A stretch of 64,000 nucleotides of DNA. Source: Symbiodinium natans. Taxonomy: Eukaryota; Sar; Dinophyceae; Suessiales; Symbiodiniaceae. Of this stretch, positions 11,301 to 26,300 are shown one piece after another (the first letter of the stretch is position 1; every line of letters starts with the position of its first letter). The translations under genes and the position numbers were made by a program. A model generated the notes under the pieces. It worked only from the letters and a program-made list of their open reading frames with translations, was not told the origin of the DNA and did no database searches. The stretch is from NCBI GenBank assembly GCA_905221605.1, contig CAJNDS010002159.1:62001-126000 (forward strand). The letters are read 5' to 3'.

Positions 11301-14300
11301 TCTGGAGCCCGTAGCCCAAAAAGTCCTCGAAGCTGCACGTGACACCTGGATAACACTGCTGCATTTGATACAGATTTGGCCCGATGATGTGGAGCTCGCC
11401 ACTGTCCACCACATAGTCCGTAGGGGAACTGCACTTCGATGTCGCTGCACACCAGCAAAGCCGGTACTGTCCACCTGGCGCCGTAGCTCGCAGTGGGCCC
11501 CAAGAGACTGAGTTGCCAAAGTTGGAGTGCTCCGTGGAGAGGGCGCTGTTGGGCATCCTGGGCAGCACGAAGCTTGTTCCACAAGTTGCAAGGACCGTGA
11601 TCCGGTCGCTGATGAGCAGGGACTGGCCGAGGAATCCATCGAATCGGCACACCTGACTGGAGATGCAGGTCTTCTGGTGATCCAGGAATGGACCGATGAC
11701 CGTCAGATTCCCGGTATCCACCTGGAAATTGTCCGGTGATTGGCAGGGGGAGCCTGAAGGACACCAACACATGGCGTAGACACCTCCCGATGCTGTGAGA
11801 CGGCCTTCAAAGTCAAACCGAGAGCCACCGGCTGTCCCAACCGAGATGCCATTGTTGGAAAAGCCCTCGATGTATGATGCATTCGAGGGCAAGCATGAGG
11901 GACTGATGAGGATGCGATCGCCGTTTTGGAGCTCATATCCACCAAACTGGGTGATGCTGCAGACTTGGCCACTGGTGCAATATTTTCTCTGACCGATGGC
12001 GGGGCCCAGCATTTTCATGATGCCAACCTCTGTTCGGAAGTACTCTCCAGAGGAGCAGTTTGGAGCAGAGATCGAACACCAGCACATGGAATACTCGCCT
12101 CCGGCACCGGTGACGTGAAGCCCACCACTGGAGATGCCCCAAGCATACTCTGTACCCTGAAAAATGGCAGGATCCGACACCCCATTGTCCGGCCAACCTG
12201 GCAGTATTGAATTTGTTCCACACTGGTTCATGATCATGATCCTATCACCGTCTGCAAGGCCAAGCCCACGCAAAGTTGAAAAGCCACACTCCGTGCCACT
12301 CCGGCATGTGCGCTCCTGTCCCAAGTACGGCCCGGGTAGGGTAAGCAAGCCAGACTCCACATTGAATAGATCCGCTCGATCGCAGGAGTACATGTTTGAA
12401 CACCAGCACATCCAATAAATGCCTCCACCAGCCGTTACGTAGTCGTCCCATACAAAGGTTGTTCCATTGTTTGTTGACGGACCTGAGATGCCCATGTTTG
12501 GAAACCTGGGAATAACTCCATTTGGATCACCGCAGTTGCTGGAGATCATCATCCGGTCGCCACTGCTCAAGCCATAGCCCGCAAAGTCCTCGACTGCGCA
12601 AAGCTCCCCGCTCAAGCACGTCTTGCTCTGAGTCAAAGGTGATGGTCCAACAATGTACAGGAGCCCGTACTCCACCCTGAAGTTCGAGCCGCTCCTCGTG
12701 CAAGTCTGAGAAGCTCCGCACCAGCAAAGCTTGTAGAATCCGCCCGGGGAGGTCACGGGAGTGGCGGCGGCACCAGACCAAGTGATGGTGGTGCCGTTGT
12801 CAACGGCTGGATCTGAATACCCTTCGTTCGGGAAACGTGCAATGTACAGGTCGGTGTCGCAGTAGCGCAATACCATGGTCCGGTCTCCATTGCTCAAGCC
12901 GACGCCAGTCACAGAACTGGCCGTACAGGCAGCACCAGAGAAACAAGTTTTGGCCTGATTGTGATGTGGCCCAATCAATTTCATGGTCCCTGCATCGACA
13001 GCAAAGTCAATGGGGTCTGCACACGTGTAGCCGGCAGCACACCAACATAAGCGGTAGTAAGCACCCTCAGACCGGACTTCCCGCTCACTCGTCGTTCCTA
13101 TGACTGCCCAGTTGTATGTCTGGTAGGTGATGCCATTCACAGTGGTCTCAACTATTCCAGGGTCAGCAATGCCCCAAACAAACGTGTTGGATGGCCAGTA
13201 TGGAACGGTGGAGTTGAACTCCCAAGCTGGACTGCAATCTCTCTTCACCATTAACAGATCACCATCGCTCAAAAACTGACCTTGAAGTCCAGAAACACTG
13301 CAAGGCTCGTTAGTGGTACAAGTGAAGCTCTGCAGGCGCTGCTCGAGGGTCAGCAAGCCAGTTGGATCCGGAAGCTCCAGGAAGGGCCCGATGACATTCA
13401 GCTCCCCAACATCCGTCTGAAAGTCCCTGGCTTCAAGACATGGGTAGTTTGCAGCGCACCAACACATTCGATACAACCCCCCAGGGCTGGTGATGACCTG
13501 ATCCACGGCTCCCCACAAAAAGCTCGACCCATTTGAGGAGGCATTGTTTGAAGGGCCATCAAACCAACCGTATTGGCCCGCGGCAACTAAACGTTGGTTG
13601 TATATGCCCCACTTATCCGAGCTCTGAATGAGCTGGAGCGTTTCTGGATGAGCGCAAGTGTCCAGAGCCATGAGCTTATCGCCGTCTTGTGTGTAATGCC
13701 CCTCGATGCCGGAAAAGGCGCAGGGTTGGCCTGCAACACAAGTCCTGCTGTTCGTGAGAGGGTATGGACCCAGGAAGGACAAGTGCCCAATGTCAACCCG
13801 GAAATCGCTCGCCAGGGAGCAGGTGTAGTTGTGCGCGCACCAACAGAGCCTGAAATTGCCGCCCTGGCTGGTAGGTCGAACTCCACGACAATCGAAGTTG
13901 TAGGGCTCCATGCAAGTGGGCTCCTGGCCCCAAGTTGCAAGTGTTCCATTCTCGGACATCAAATCCGAGACGCCCCCGCCTGTGAAACGTCGTGGGGCCG
14001 TGAACAGGCCACAGGTCTCTAAGACCATGAAGCGGTCCCCATTGCCGAGGTCTTGGCCCGTGATGTTGTAGGCAAAGCACGGCTGGCCGGACACACATGT
14101 GCGATCCTGATACTGAGGACTAGGTCCGATTATTGTCATGGCTCCTGCATCTGCTTGAAAATGCCGAGGCAACTGGCAGTTGAAACCCCATGCGCACCAG
14201 CACAGGCGGTAAATGCCACCTGCTGAAGATATTGCATGGCCGTTCGTGGTCTGCATCTCAAAGGACGAGCCGTGAGCAGTGGCCTTGGATGCAAACAGTG

Positions 14301-17300
14301 AGTCTTTTCATCTTGCGCCCTCGTATGGTCGTTGGGGGTTCGTGTGCCACATATGCAAGCTGCGTCATTTCTCCCAGTGGCCGCATTGGACAGGCCGCCG
14401 GCTGCAAATCGTGGCACCACAGCATTCAAGGCAGGAAAGTAGTGGTTCGCCTTAGGCGGACACCAGAATGATTCTGCCATGTTGAGTCTACGACTCAGTC
14501 AATCTATACCACGTTCCACGCGACCAAGCTAGAACTGAGCAGGACCAAAGCTCATGCCATGACAAGGCCAAGCTTGTTTATCCAAATCTGTCCAACAGCT
14601 TGGCCAAGCAATTTGTAGTGGAGCTAAATCTGCAGGGTTTAGCGCTTCTAAGTGGACATATCTGACAGATTTCGCTCTCACAGTTCCTCGAAGCCAAGTA
14701 CTTCTTAGCCGCGGACGCATGTGCTCAAGACCATAATCCTGTCGCCGTCCTCAAAGAACGACGAGAAGCAAGACACCATAAGACACGTGTACTATCTGAG
14801 TTCATGGGGCTCAGCTAGTCTGGGCATGCGGCTTGCAGGTAAGCACCAGCAAAGCCCTGAAATGAACACGGCTGACCTGCCACACAGGTCCTGAGTTGAG
14901 GAAGGTGAATGAGGGTCCGCGAAGTTACATGCTGCCCAAACGCTCTGACTGAGCAGACGACCGGCTTTGAAAGCTTGGCCAAGGGCCGACAACATGCAAG
15001 GTGCCGGCATCTGTTCGGAAGTCTGACCTGCGGGTGTGTCGTGAGGATTCGGCAAAAAAAATCAACCAACAAACACACACACACACACACACACACACCC
15101 ACACGCACACACGCACACACGCACACACGCACACACGCACACACGCACACACGCACACACGCACACACGCACACACGCACACACGCACACACCCGGAGGC
15201 GACCCACTGTCCGCATTCGTTGTAAGCTACCATTCCAAGAAGTAGCTGGGCCCAAGGCGGTCGGCTGCAAGGACTGGATGGCTGTGGATTGGCACACCAA
15301 CAGAGGCGGTACAGGCCACCAGGAGCCGAGACCTGCGCTGGGGACAGAAACAACTTGGGGCATCCAGACCTGAGACTTATAAGGCTCGGTCTACCGGGAC
15401 ATGATTTGTAGAGAAGGCTAGCTTTGCGGAGGGTTTCAGAACCTTTCTGAATGGATGCACAACACGCCATAACGGAAGGCACAGCAACAATAGACGCACG
15501 GCTGGGACATGCTGGGACTGCCCGCGGCTAGTCATGAGAACTTCACAGATGAAGGCCACGAAACACACTCCTTGTGGCACCGCAGGCTGCCACATAGAAA
15601 AACACAAGTTTCCTCGCACACATCGCACATTGTAGTCGCCCACGCATGGTAGAGCAGGGTAATCTTTACGACTTCAGAAGCGTGCAGGTTCCAACTTTCG
15701 TCAATACAGTTTCTTAACACTCAACTGAACCCCATGTCTTATCTTTTTGCAGAAGCTCCTGGAATATCTGCAGAGCCTTGCTGAAGACTCCTAGTTTTAG
15801 GTCGCTAGGGCCCAGGGCACCCGGACCTGCAAACCCTGGATCCCAATGTGTGATCCTTAAAATGCGTGGGGCGTGCGACAGAAATTGATAGAACCATGGC
15901 CTCTACGTGGCCCCATGAGAAGTTGCTTCCAGCTCCGGTGGCCGGCTGTGATATTGCAAGGGACCTTTCAGAAGAGGCATGCAGGGCATTCTTCTGGACG
16001 CGCGAGGGAGCATCACGTGTCATGCGAATGTGTCGGGCATGTTCGAGTTCCGGTCCTCGGGGCTTCTGCATTGCTCCATCTTGGCACCATGGCACCCATG
16101 AGGCCGCACGTATCTAGGACCTCAAAGCACAGCGGCAGGGGGCACTTACAGAGTTGCCGGGTTCTCGACCCTCGCTGGGCATCCTGCCATGATTGCGTCG
16201 CCGTCCGAAAGCAAGTAGCCTTGAAAGCCCGACCAGGCGCAAACCTGACAGGCACATACAGGCACTTCTGCCTGTGAGACCTATCCGCCTGATGGAATTG
16301 AAGACGGTCCCTGACCCCACCTGGCCAGTCACGCATGTGCGCTCTTGGTCCAATGGAGCTGGACCAACCAAGGCGAAAGTGCCAGCATCGATTCGGAAGT
16401 AACCGGTGCCTCGCGAAAGCGGGTCATTCGTCGCTAATGTCGCTAATGTCGCACAATGTCGCGAAGTGATCATACGTGCTCATGTTCGAGTAAGCAGCTC
16501 AGCTCTCCAAACTCGCGTGAAGCCCAGCATATCCGATAGGCACCGCCCATTGCCGTGACGTAGGCTCCAAGTTCCTCACCTGCGCCCAAGCATCTTTTGC
16601 TACAGCATTCAGCGATCTGAAAGAATACAACTCCCCTGGCTGAACACCTTCCGGTCATTAGGTGCTTGAAGATTGCCAGGCAGATTGGGAGCCATGAACG
16701 TCAAAAGTGCAACAACGATTACAAGAGCCGACGACCATGACGACAACGACAACGGCATGGTCTTCAAGGCACCTCCCCAGGAGTAGCTGCTGCCGTACTC
16801 CACAGTAGTGTTAGACGCTGGCAGCGACCTGGCGGCCATATGCTCCCAGCGTCACTGAGGTGGTGGAACTTATTTGCTTTGCTTCCCTGCGGTGTGGCCT
16901 CCCCTGCCAGGGAAATCGTGGCAAGATATTCTCCGGATGATCGTAGCCCAAGTTCGCACCCTTGAATGTGCTGCACCTGAAAATTCAGCCAACGCAGCAC
17001 ACGAGAATGAGAAATATGTTTCAAACTGTCAGACGCTGGGTGGCGAACTCATCTAGGATCATGATGCGATCGGCATCCTGGCGGAGCGCCGTCATTGGAC
17101 CGATGTGTGAATTTGGCATCCTTTTGTGTGAATGAGCCCTCACTTCGGACGCCGAGGCCTCTAATCCAAAGCCCCTGAAGCCACTCCACGAGCACACGTG
17201 GCCTCTGTTGAAGCGCTGTTGATGGCTGGTGTCAAGGGCGTCTGCTTCACAGTGAAAGCATGGGAAAACTCAGGAGAGGGCCGCTGATACAAGTCCTGTT

Positions 17301-20300
17301 GTTCTGGAAGCTGCCAGGCCCAAGAATCTCAAGTTGCATCACAAGGCACTTTGCACGGCATGGCCTTTGTGCTGGATGTTCCGACGTTCTACCGCGATGC
17401 TGGGACACATGCTTGGATGGCACCAATGTCCACGCCGAAGTCCGAAGGAACTTCCTCGTTACATGCCAACGAGCAGACTCAAGCTCATATGGTAAGACTC
17501 GCCATAACTGAGTTTCAACTTCTGTTAGTCAGAAAGACATTGGCCTGCGGGAAACCGTTGGCAGCCCAGCAAAGCCGGTAAAGGCCTCCCTTGGCCTTGG
17601 GCTCTGCACCGATCCGCAACGTCCATGCACAAGCATGCTGTGCATTCCCGGCTCTTTAGGTGCCAAACGGAAACTGCAACGGCATTCTCACCACCCCACG
17701 CGAAGGCAGTGCCACCTTCGGTGGCCGCATCGGAGATGCCACGCGGCCTTTCGGACTGATGCTGCGCTAAGATGCGCTAAGTTCAGAATGTACATGTCAA
17801 GGTAGCCGAGTTGTGGACTGTCCCGGGAAGCCAACTGCGTCTCCAACGAAACGCGGCACGTAGTCAACCTGGTCTGCACACCGCGGATAGATACGATAAT
17901 GGGTTGGCCTGTTGTCGAGATGTAGTGCAATTGAGAACAAGTCTGAACTTGGGCCGTGACATTGAGGCCAGCCCTGCCGCATGTGTCGAGGACCATGATG
18001 CGATCCCCATCCTGAGCACAAGAACAGTGCAGGGAAAATGCCCTTGCGACTTGAAGCCCGACAGCCGAACGCACCGAACTCAGAACCGGGAGACATGACT
18101 AAGTGGCCAGCTTGTAAATGAAGCCCGGTGATGTTGGTAAACGCACAGGGCTGCCCAGACGCACACGTGCGCCGTTGATCTGAGAACACATGATATCAAA
18201 CAAACATGATGCATCATGATGCACTGACATCAGAAAGCATGTGCTTTGGCAAGCGCAAACTGCTTCCGTCAACAGCTGTTTCGTATCACTGCGAAAGGCC
18301 CCAACCCAAAGGCACAGGACCGGCAAGATCGAAACCTTGGGTCGCAGCACAAGACAAGGCATACTGGGTCAACGCTTTGTGAAGCAATTCTCATGATAGC
18401 GTGAGCAGCCATGTCGTGTCTTAGCGAGCGAATGCGAGCGAGAGGGAGGGAGAGAGAGAGAGAGAGACCCAATCCCGGATTTCTTCACTAATTCTGTGTT
18501 CATGTTCCTTGTAGCCTTGCTGCATGACAGGTTAGAGGAGATGTCAATTAACCCCGACATGCAGTACAGACAATGGCGTTATCCATTAACATTAACTTAC
18601 TCTCCGCCCGCGTGTGAATGAGCTTGCATGACATGCACATGTGCATGTGTGAGTTCTCATCTCAGGTACAGGACCTGGCACTCGTTTCTGGCAACAACGA
18701 GTAAAAAGCACGCAGCACCATGCGGTAAACTAGAAACGTATCTGTTTTGACAGCCTTGGGGTTCCTACGAGTGCAGCTGGAATGTTATGCGTCATGCATT
18801 CCACTCAAGAATAGCAACGGCTACCATGCTAGCCGCGGGCGACACTGAAGTCACTAAAGCTTACAGGGCTTACAGTTTACAGGTCTCATGCTGTCTTGCG
18901 ATGGGTTAGCAATGAGACAAGACGTCATTGTGACGTGACGTCATGTGACCTTGCCCAGAACTTCCTCCCACGATGCCCCTCCCCACAACTCCATGTCGCG
19001 ACCGTGTGCAGACAGGCGGCGACCGAAATCCACACGGAACTCCGGCACAGCGCTGCATGAATACCCCGCAGCACACCAACACATGCGATAACGACCTCCC
19101 ATTGCAGTGATCGGTACACTGCCCCAGGAGACAGACGCCCCACTATTTGTGGCGCCTTGGGAAAGGGATTGTATGCCACCGTTGCTTGGGAACCTTGGAA
19201 GGTGCAGCCCGGAATCTGACGTGCTGCTGAAGTGGTCAAACTTGGACACATTGACATAAGCACCGCAAGTCTCCAGTATGTGAACCAGGTCATTGTTCTG
19301 CAGGAACATGCCGTTGAGTGGCCACAGCTCACAGGGTTGCCCAGCGACGCACGTCTTGTGCTGGTTCAAAGGCGATGGCCCCACAAGGGTCATGTCCCCG
19401 AAATCCATGCGGAAATCAGCCGGGTCGTTGCATTGGTAGCCGTAGGGACACCAGCACATGCGATACTGGCCGCCAGCACTAGAAGGCGGTACTAGATTCT
19501 CTCGGGCGGTCCGAAAGCCTCCGAAACGGAATTCATCACCGTTCACTGCCCCACTGAAGGCACCATCGCGCTCACATAGGTATGTGCGGGCCACAGTGCA
19601 TGCATCATCATGGAAGGTGCCATCTCCCAGCAGGTACACGCAATCCTCATTATTCGACAGGGTCAGAGCAGGTTGATGCACTCCCCAGTTGGAGAAGGCA
19701 AAGGTGCTGCCATCAGTGTATGTAAAGGTGCCTTCAACCGCTTGGTCATTCAAGCCAATCCAGTAGGCTACAGTAGGATCCAGCACCCATTCAACCAGGA
19801 AGTCCAGGTCATTCTGCGAAGAAACGCTCGCCAAGTGCCCGCCATAGATTGCATCACACGCTGCCTCGGCATCATCCCATGTAAGCTGGCTGGAAAACAC
19901 AGAATAGCACCGGCTGTCTGGGTGGTAAGGTATCCACTTCATCGAGGACCCGCAGGGATGTGCCGAGGAGATGGCTGGTTCGGAAATTGCCAGCTGTAAA
20001 ACTCCAGTACCATAGGAGGATCCTGGCCACCGGTCCGTGACAACTCCGCAGCCCTGTAAGGCCAAGGTAGCATTGTAGCCCGGCGACAGTGACTCTGCTT
20101 CGTTCTCGAGAGGATGATATGGGCACATAGGTTTGTATGAGGTCTTGCCGCAATCATCCAAGACCATCATCCTGTCTCCATGTTGCAAGCCGTGGCCTGC
20201 GATGTTGCTGACAACGCATGCCTGGCCAGCAACACAGGTTCGGTGCTGCTCCATTGAGCTGGGTCCAAGAATCGTCAGGCCCCCAAGCTCAACTTTGAAG

Positions 20301-23300
20301 TGCTCGAACATCGAACAAGTCTGACCGTTTGCACACCAGCAAACCTTGTATGATCCGCCTGGTGGGGTCGGATACGCTGCGCCTCCGCCCCAAGATAAGT
20401 CTGCCCCAGCATTCTCAGCAGCATCAGAAATCCCACAACCGAGCGCCGTTTTTTCGTAGAGGGAGTGCATATCATTATCGCATGGCACGTCTCTCAGGCA
20501 CTGCATCGGGCTTCGGCACGCAGAACTGAAACGAGGGACCAGGCTCGCATGAGTCATTGATGCCCCATCCCAAATCATGCCAGATGAGCTGAGGCCAGTC
20601 TGTCCACAAGTATCCAGCACCATTACCTTGTCACCTGCTGACAGAGCGAAGCCCGAAAGGCCCAAAATGTTGCAAGGCTGTCCTGTTATGCAGGTTTGGT
20701 GCTGTTCAAGTGGTGAAGGTCCAACGATCGTCAAGGCACCGGCATCCGCAGCGAACAAGTCGCAGGCAGCGCTTCCCGAACACCAGCACAAGCGATACTG
20801 TCCACCTGAGGCCATGGAAACAGTCTCTGCGCCCCATGCGCCTCCAAAAGCGTATTGTGACGGCGCTGCTCTTGTGAGGTAGACTTCTGCGCCCAGTTCA
20901 ATCCATCCGCTGTAGGTGAAGTTCCAGGAAACGCCCAGTGCTGTTACAACCAAGCCTTCAAGGAACCAGCGGTCTTCGGTGTCTGAGAAGATTTTGATGC
21001 CACTCCAGTCCCAGCCAGTAGGCCACAGAATTGCTGTTTGGAAGGTCTGGTAGCCCATGTCCAGGTTGCTCAAATCTAAAGAAGTGGTGAACAAGCACTC
21101 CTGACTTGAGCGGCACACATACAGACGGAAGGGGCCTGTGGAGTTAGCACCAACACGCTGGCCAGTCAGCACTGTGGCCATCACAAGTTGGTTTGGTGCT
21201 GTGCCCCACTCACTCACGACGCCCAGGACTCGGTCTTCTTGGCGTTCGACCCTTGCCACTGAGCGATACAGGAAGCAGGTCATGTCACTGGGCCTGTATA
21301 CCCATATGACGCAGTCGGAGTACAGGCTTCGTTGACACAGGGCGCAGCATTCGCTTTGGGTCTTGCCTGTAAGGCCGGATCCATGCGCATGCAATGCATC
21401 CAAAACACCAAGACCCACATGTCCATAGCAGGCAGAAGGCTGTAAATCCGAGGCTGCACCTTGAGGAACACCAGCCATTGTCAAATTCAGGCCGCATGTA
21501 TCCAGAATCTGCAGCTGATCGCCGGCATCCAGCTCCACGCCAGTAATGTCGAAGGCGGCGACTTGGCCAAGAGTGCAGGTGCGCTCCTGCCCTAGATATG
21601 GCCCAACCACCACCAAAGTCCCAACCAGAACCTTGAAATCTTCAGGTGTCGCACAGACGGAGCCCCCGCCACACCAACAGATCTTGTAATATCCGCCTCC
21701 CGCAGTCAGGGGCTCTTGGGATGCATATCCCCAGTAAGCCTGCTGGCTGGTGCCAAAATCAGAAATACCTCCGTTCGGCATGCCCGGAACTGCAGGACTA
21801 CGCCCGCACTGAGTCAGCACAGCGTACTTGTTCAAGTCTGAAAGACCCTCTCCCACCAAGCCAGCAAGCTCGCAAGGAGAGCCAGCAAAGCAGCGCTGTG
21901 ATTTTGAGCGCAATGTGTCCACATCCGCATTGCCAAAGAGGTGTTCAACTGCAAAGTCCGCCAGGCCAACGTCGTAGAACCTCACGTCGTCTAGTGAACC
22001 ATGCAAAGGAAGATCTTGCAGAAAGTTCAAGTAGATCTGGCCGTAGGCATTGCTCTGAACATCAGGCGCAAGACTTGAAAAGCCCCAGCGCAGTCCATTC
22101 CGGTAGAAGACGACAGTATCCGCTTGCTTGACGAAAGTCAAGTGTGTCCATTCGTCGACCTCAAGAACCTTGGTCAGCGAGGTGCTTGCAGAGCTTGGTA
22201 AGACCGGTGCATACGGGCGTTCTTGGGGAGTGTAGTACCGCTGCGAGTAGTTCTGGCCAAGCTCATCCTGCATCACCCACACGACACCGCCATCCGAGGT
22301 CATGGAAATCGAAGGTGATATCTCGAAGTCAGGCAGATGCTGAGCCAACCTCCGCCCAAGAATGCCGCCCTCAGCTGCAGAATGAGGCTTGATCCACAAG
22401 GAGATGGTGAACTCGTGCAAGGAACCGTTTGCCAAGGCATCCTTCTCAAGTGGATCAAAAGGAAGTGCCAAACTGCTGCCATCATTGAATCGCAGTGCGC
22501 CCTGGGTGTAGCCATCACGGCCTGGAGCAACTGTGCCCACTGTGATGGGCGTTCCCGCAGAGTCCAAGGACTCCCGGAGGCTTCCATCATCCAGGGCGTA
22601 AGATGCGACACTTTGCGGGAAAAGGTTGCGCACCAAGAAAGTCCTGAACTTGGCCGCCCCACCTGAGCTTCCAGTCATGACGTAGAGGCCGATGCGTCGG
22701 CCGGCAGAGTTGCTTTCCACCTGCTCGGCCAGCAGTCGCCACTCTGTCTCGAGGAACAAACGATCACCAACTTCGCCTGCGGTCTTGACGAAGACCCTCT
22801 GCCTAATGCTGGGGTCCGAATCGCTGGCGTCATCGGGTGCGAGCCACACATCCGACCCGAGCTTGTAGTTGTACCACAGGTCGTAACGACCATTGCCCGC
22901 ACGCTCGATCTTGAGAGAAACCCACTCCACTGACAGCGAGCCTAGATCTTCGGAGCCGATGGTTCCCGATAGTCCAGCAGTGCCGTAGCGCAGTGCAGCA
23001 ATTCCTCCGGATGCGCCGAACCCCCGCGCAGCGAACCTGTCAAAACCGAAAAGGAAGTCTGGTTTGTCTCCATCTCTGTCGTAGACTGTGAAGCCAGCAG
23101 CGACGTCAGAGGCAGCAACGCGGACAGTAACACGGGCCTCCCAAAGCCCAGATGGCGGAGCATCCACATACAAGATCGGTAGATTGCCTCGGGCCGAGCC
23201 CAATTCTGAATTCACAGCGCAGTGGATGGAAAGACTCCCGCCATACTCTTCAATTTGCACATTTGTTGGATCCGGTACATCTTGACGCCAAATCTCCTTC

Positions 23301-26300
23301 GGCTGTTGTGGGCCAACAGTTGTTGGGATGAAAAAGTCAGCCAGGTACTCGGAAGGGCCCACAAGGATGAAGGAGCCCGCCTTGCCGAGACTTCTAAGGC
23401 GTGCGTTCAATCGTTTTCATGCAGGCTGCAGCACATCTGTCATTCTGGTGACGCGCGTTTCGAATGTGAATTCAGGACTTTGTCTGACTACCTAAGTAGC
23501 GCGCATGCCCAGCCATACACTTTCGAGTCATCCTTGCTGGCTTTGCGTGTTTCAAGAGGGAAGGAACTTGTCGTCTTCAATTCTGCAACATTACCAAAAA
23601 GACAGCATCGATGCGGAACTCGTTCATTGTATTGTCAACGTCTATTTGCATGAAACATGAGAGTCCTTTTAGAACTGTTTTCTACCATCAATACGTTGTG
23701 CTGCTACCATCGATACATCGTGCTGCCCGCCTCCGTCTTGAAATCCTCTGACGTTGCGCAACCGTTCGGGTTGACGTCCCCCGCACACCAACAAAGCTTG
23801 TAAACGCCACCTGCAAGAGAACATGGAAGAATCGATGCTCGAAATGCGAAACAGCTTGCATGCGGCTGCCAAGGTGTTCATCACTGATCTGCCCTATAGA
23901 ACCTTCTTGAACATCCTTGAACCAACAATACTAAAGGTACGGGTACGTGCCTGCAGCTGTAATCAACTCGCCCGAAAAGCTGAACTGGAACGCATCACCC
24001 ACGTAGGATTGCAAGGGCAGCCGTCCACCGTCCGGGAATCCAGGAATCTCCGGATACCGACTACGAGGAGATGGCCAAGGTTCCACGGGGGCACCACACT
24101 CATCGGCTACCATGATCTCGTCATTGGGGCTGAGGTGAACCCCCACAATCCAACCCCAGCATGGGGAGCCAGATGCGCAGTAGACTTGATTCTGTTGGCT
24201 GGGACCGATCAAGGTCAGCTCTCCAATGTCAACGGAAAAGTGCTCCTTCAACTTGCATAAATATCCTGCTGCACACCAGCACATGCGGAATTGGCCGCCA
24301 GCCGTAGTCAAGGGCTCATCGCCCCAAGAAAAACGGCTCCCGCTGCCAAGTCCAGGCAAGGAGAGGCCTCGCTGAGGGATCCCAGGCAACTCTGTTCCCA
24401 CGCCGCAGGTGTCAAGTATGTGCAGAGTGTCTCCATACTGCAGGAAGAGGCCCGTTACATTTGCAACCACACAAGGCATGCCACTGACACATGTGCTGTC
24501 CTGAGTTAGTGGAGCAGGGCCCAGCAGCGTCAGCTGGCCCAGATCTGTCTGGAACTGCTCTGGCAATTCGCAGGTGATGCGCTCGCCTTGCAAGACTTCT
24601 GTTAGGCCCTGAGGCCTGCACCAGCACAGTCGGTACACTCCACTGGCAGCCGATATAGGGGCAAAGAGGCTAGATGAATCCTGCAGCCAGGTGAACGTCT
24701 GACCGCTGGTCGCAACACTGTTCACGATGCCATCGTTGGGAAAGCGTGAGATCATGTCTGACTCTGTGGCCAAGAGACCACAGGTGTCCCTGACCATGAT
24801 CAAGTCCTGTGGTGTGAGGTCTTCTCCAACAATGCCTTTCAATCGGCACATTTGCCCACTCATGCAGGTTCGATCTTGCTGAAGCGGGGAGGGGCCTTGG
24901 ATTTGCAACATTCCAAGGTCTTGAAGAAAGCTTTCTGGTCCAGCACTGCAGTCGAAGCCCCCGGCACACCAGCAAAGGCGGTACTGGCCTCCACCAGCTG
25001 TGACATGCACGCCACTGAAGTCAAACTTACTCATGATCGCTTCCAGTGCAGTCGCTACTGTGTTTCCAGAGGAGTCCTTGAAGACACCACGCAGTGACTG
25101 GGCTGTCATCAAACCCAACGCCGGCCATCCATGTCCATCTGAAAAGTTCATCTCTCCAACGTGTGCCACTCCGCAAGTATCCAAAACCATCAGCTGATCG
25201 TCAACATCTAAATTATACCCAAGGATGTCTTCGATCCAGCAGTTCTGTGCGGAAGAACATGTTCTGGACTGCCCCAGCCGTGGACCATGGAGAACAAGCT
25301 CGCCAACATCCACACGGAGCTGATCAGCTGTGGAGCAGTCTGCAATCTCCGAACACCAGCAGATGCGATACTGGCCGCCTGCGGCAGTCAGCGGCGTCGT
25401 GAAGTTGAGAGTGATGACGTCAAGCTGCTCATGCTGGAGCGACTGTGGCAAGTTCCAAGCTTCCGTCTGCCCCTGACTAAACACAACATCGGGCAGACCT
25501 GCGGCTGGTAGGCGGTCAACAGCTGCTGCCAGTCCACAAGTGTCCAAGATCATGAAGGAGTCACCAGCACTGATATGAAGACCACGAAGGCCATGGATCT
25601 CACACTTCTGTCCAGCGACACATTCTCGTCGTTGGAAAGCTCCAACTTCGGGATCTAGTCTTGGCCGTTCTTGCAGGCGGAGTGTGCCCCAGGACTGAGC
25701 CGTTGAAGATGCTATGTAACCACCTGCGGCTACCTGGCTTGGCCCGATCAGGGTAAGCTCGCCCACGTACACCTTGAAGTCCATTGCTAGCCCACATGCC
25801 GCGTCAGTAGCTTGGGATGACGATAGACCACCCAGAGCAGGACGCTGTCCACACCAGCACAAGCTATATCTGCCTCCAGCTGCCGTGATGGCATCTGTGC
25901 CCCACGCTACTGACGAGCCACTGCTTGAGATAGTTATAGCCTCACCGGTCCAGCCAAACCCAGGAATAAAAGACGCGACCCCACAGGTTTCCAAGGCCAT
26001 GAATCGGTCGCCATCTTGCATGTGGTTTCCATGAATACCATCAAATCTGCACGTCTGCCCACTTACACACGTCCTGTCCTGTGACTGTGGCATCGGCCCG
26101 ATCAGGGTCATGCTGCCCAGAGTGACCTCAGGTCATGAGGTGAAAAAGCGGCAGCCGATTACAAGAAACAAGCATCCCAACTCGGCCAACAGGCATACCC
26201 GTGTAACTTCAAAGCTCTAGTGTCTGCCAAGGCAACTGGGACTGTCGTGACAAGTGTATGCAATGCGGTACAAAGTGAACTGTATCAACGAACCTTGCTG

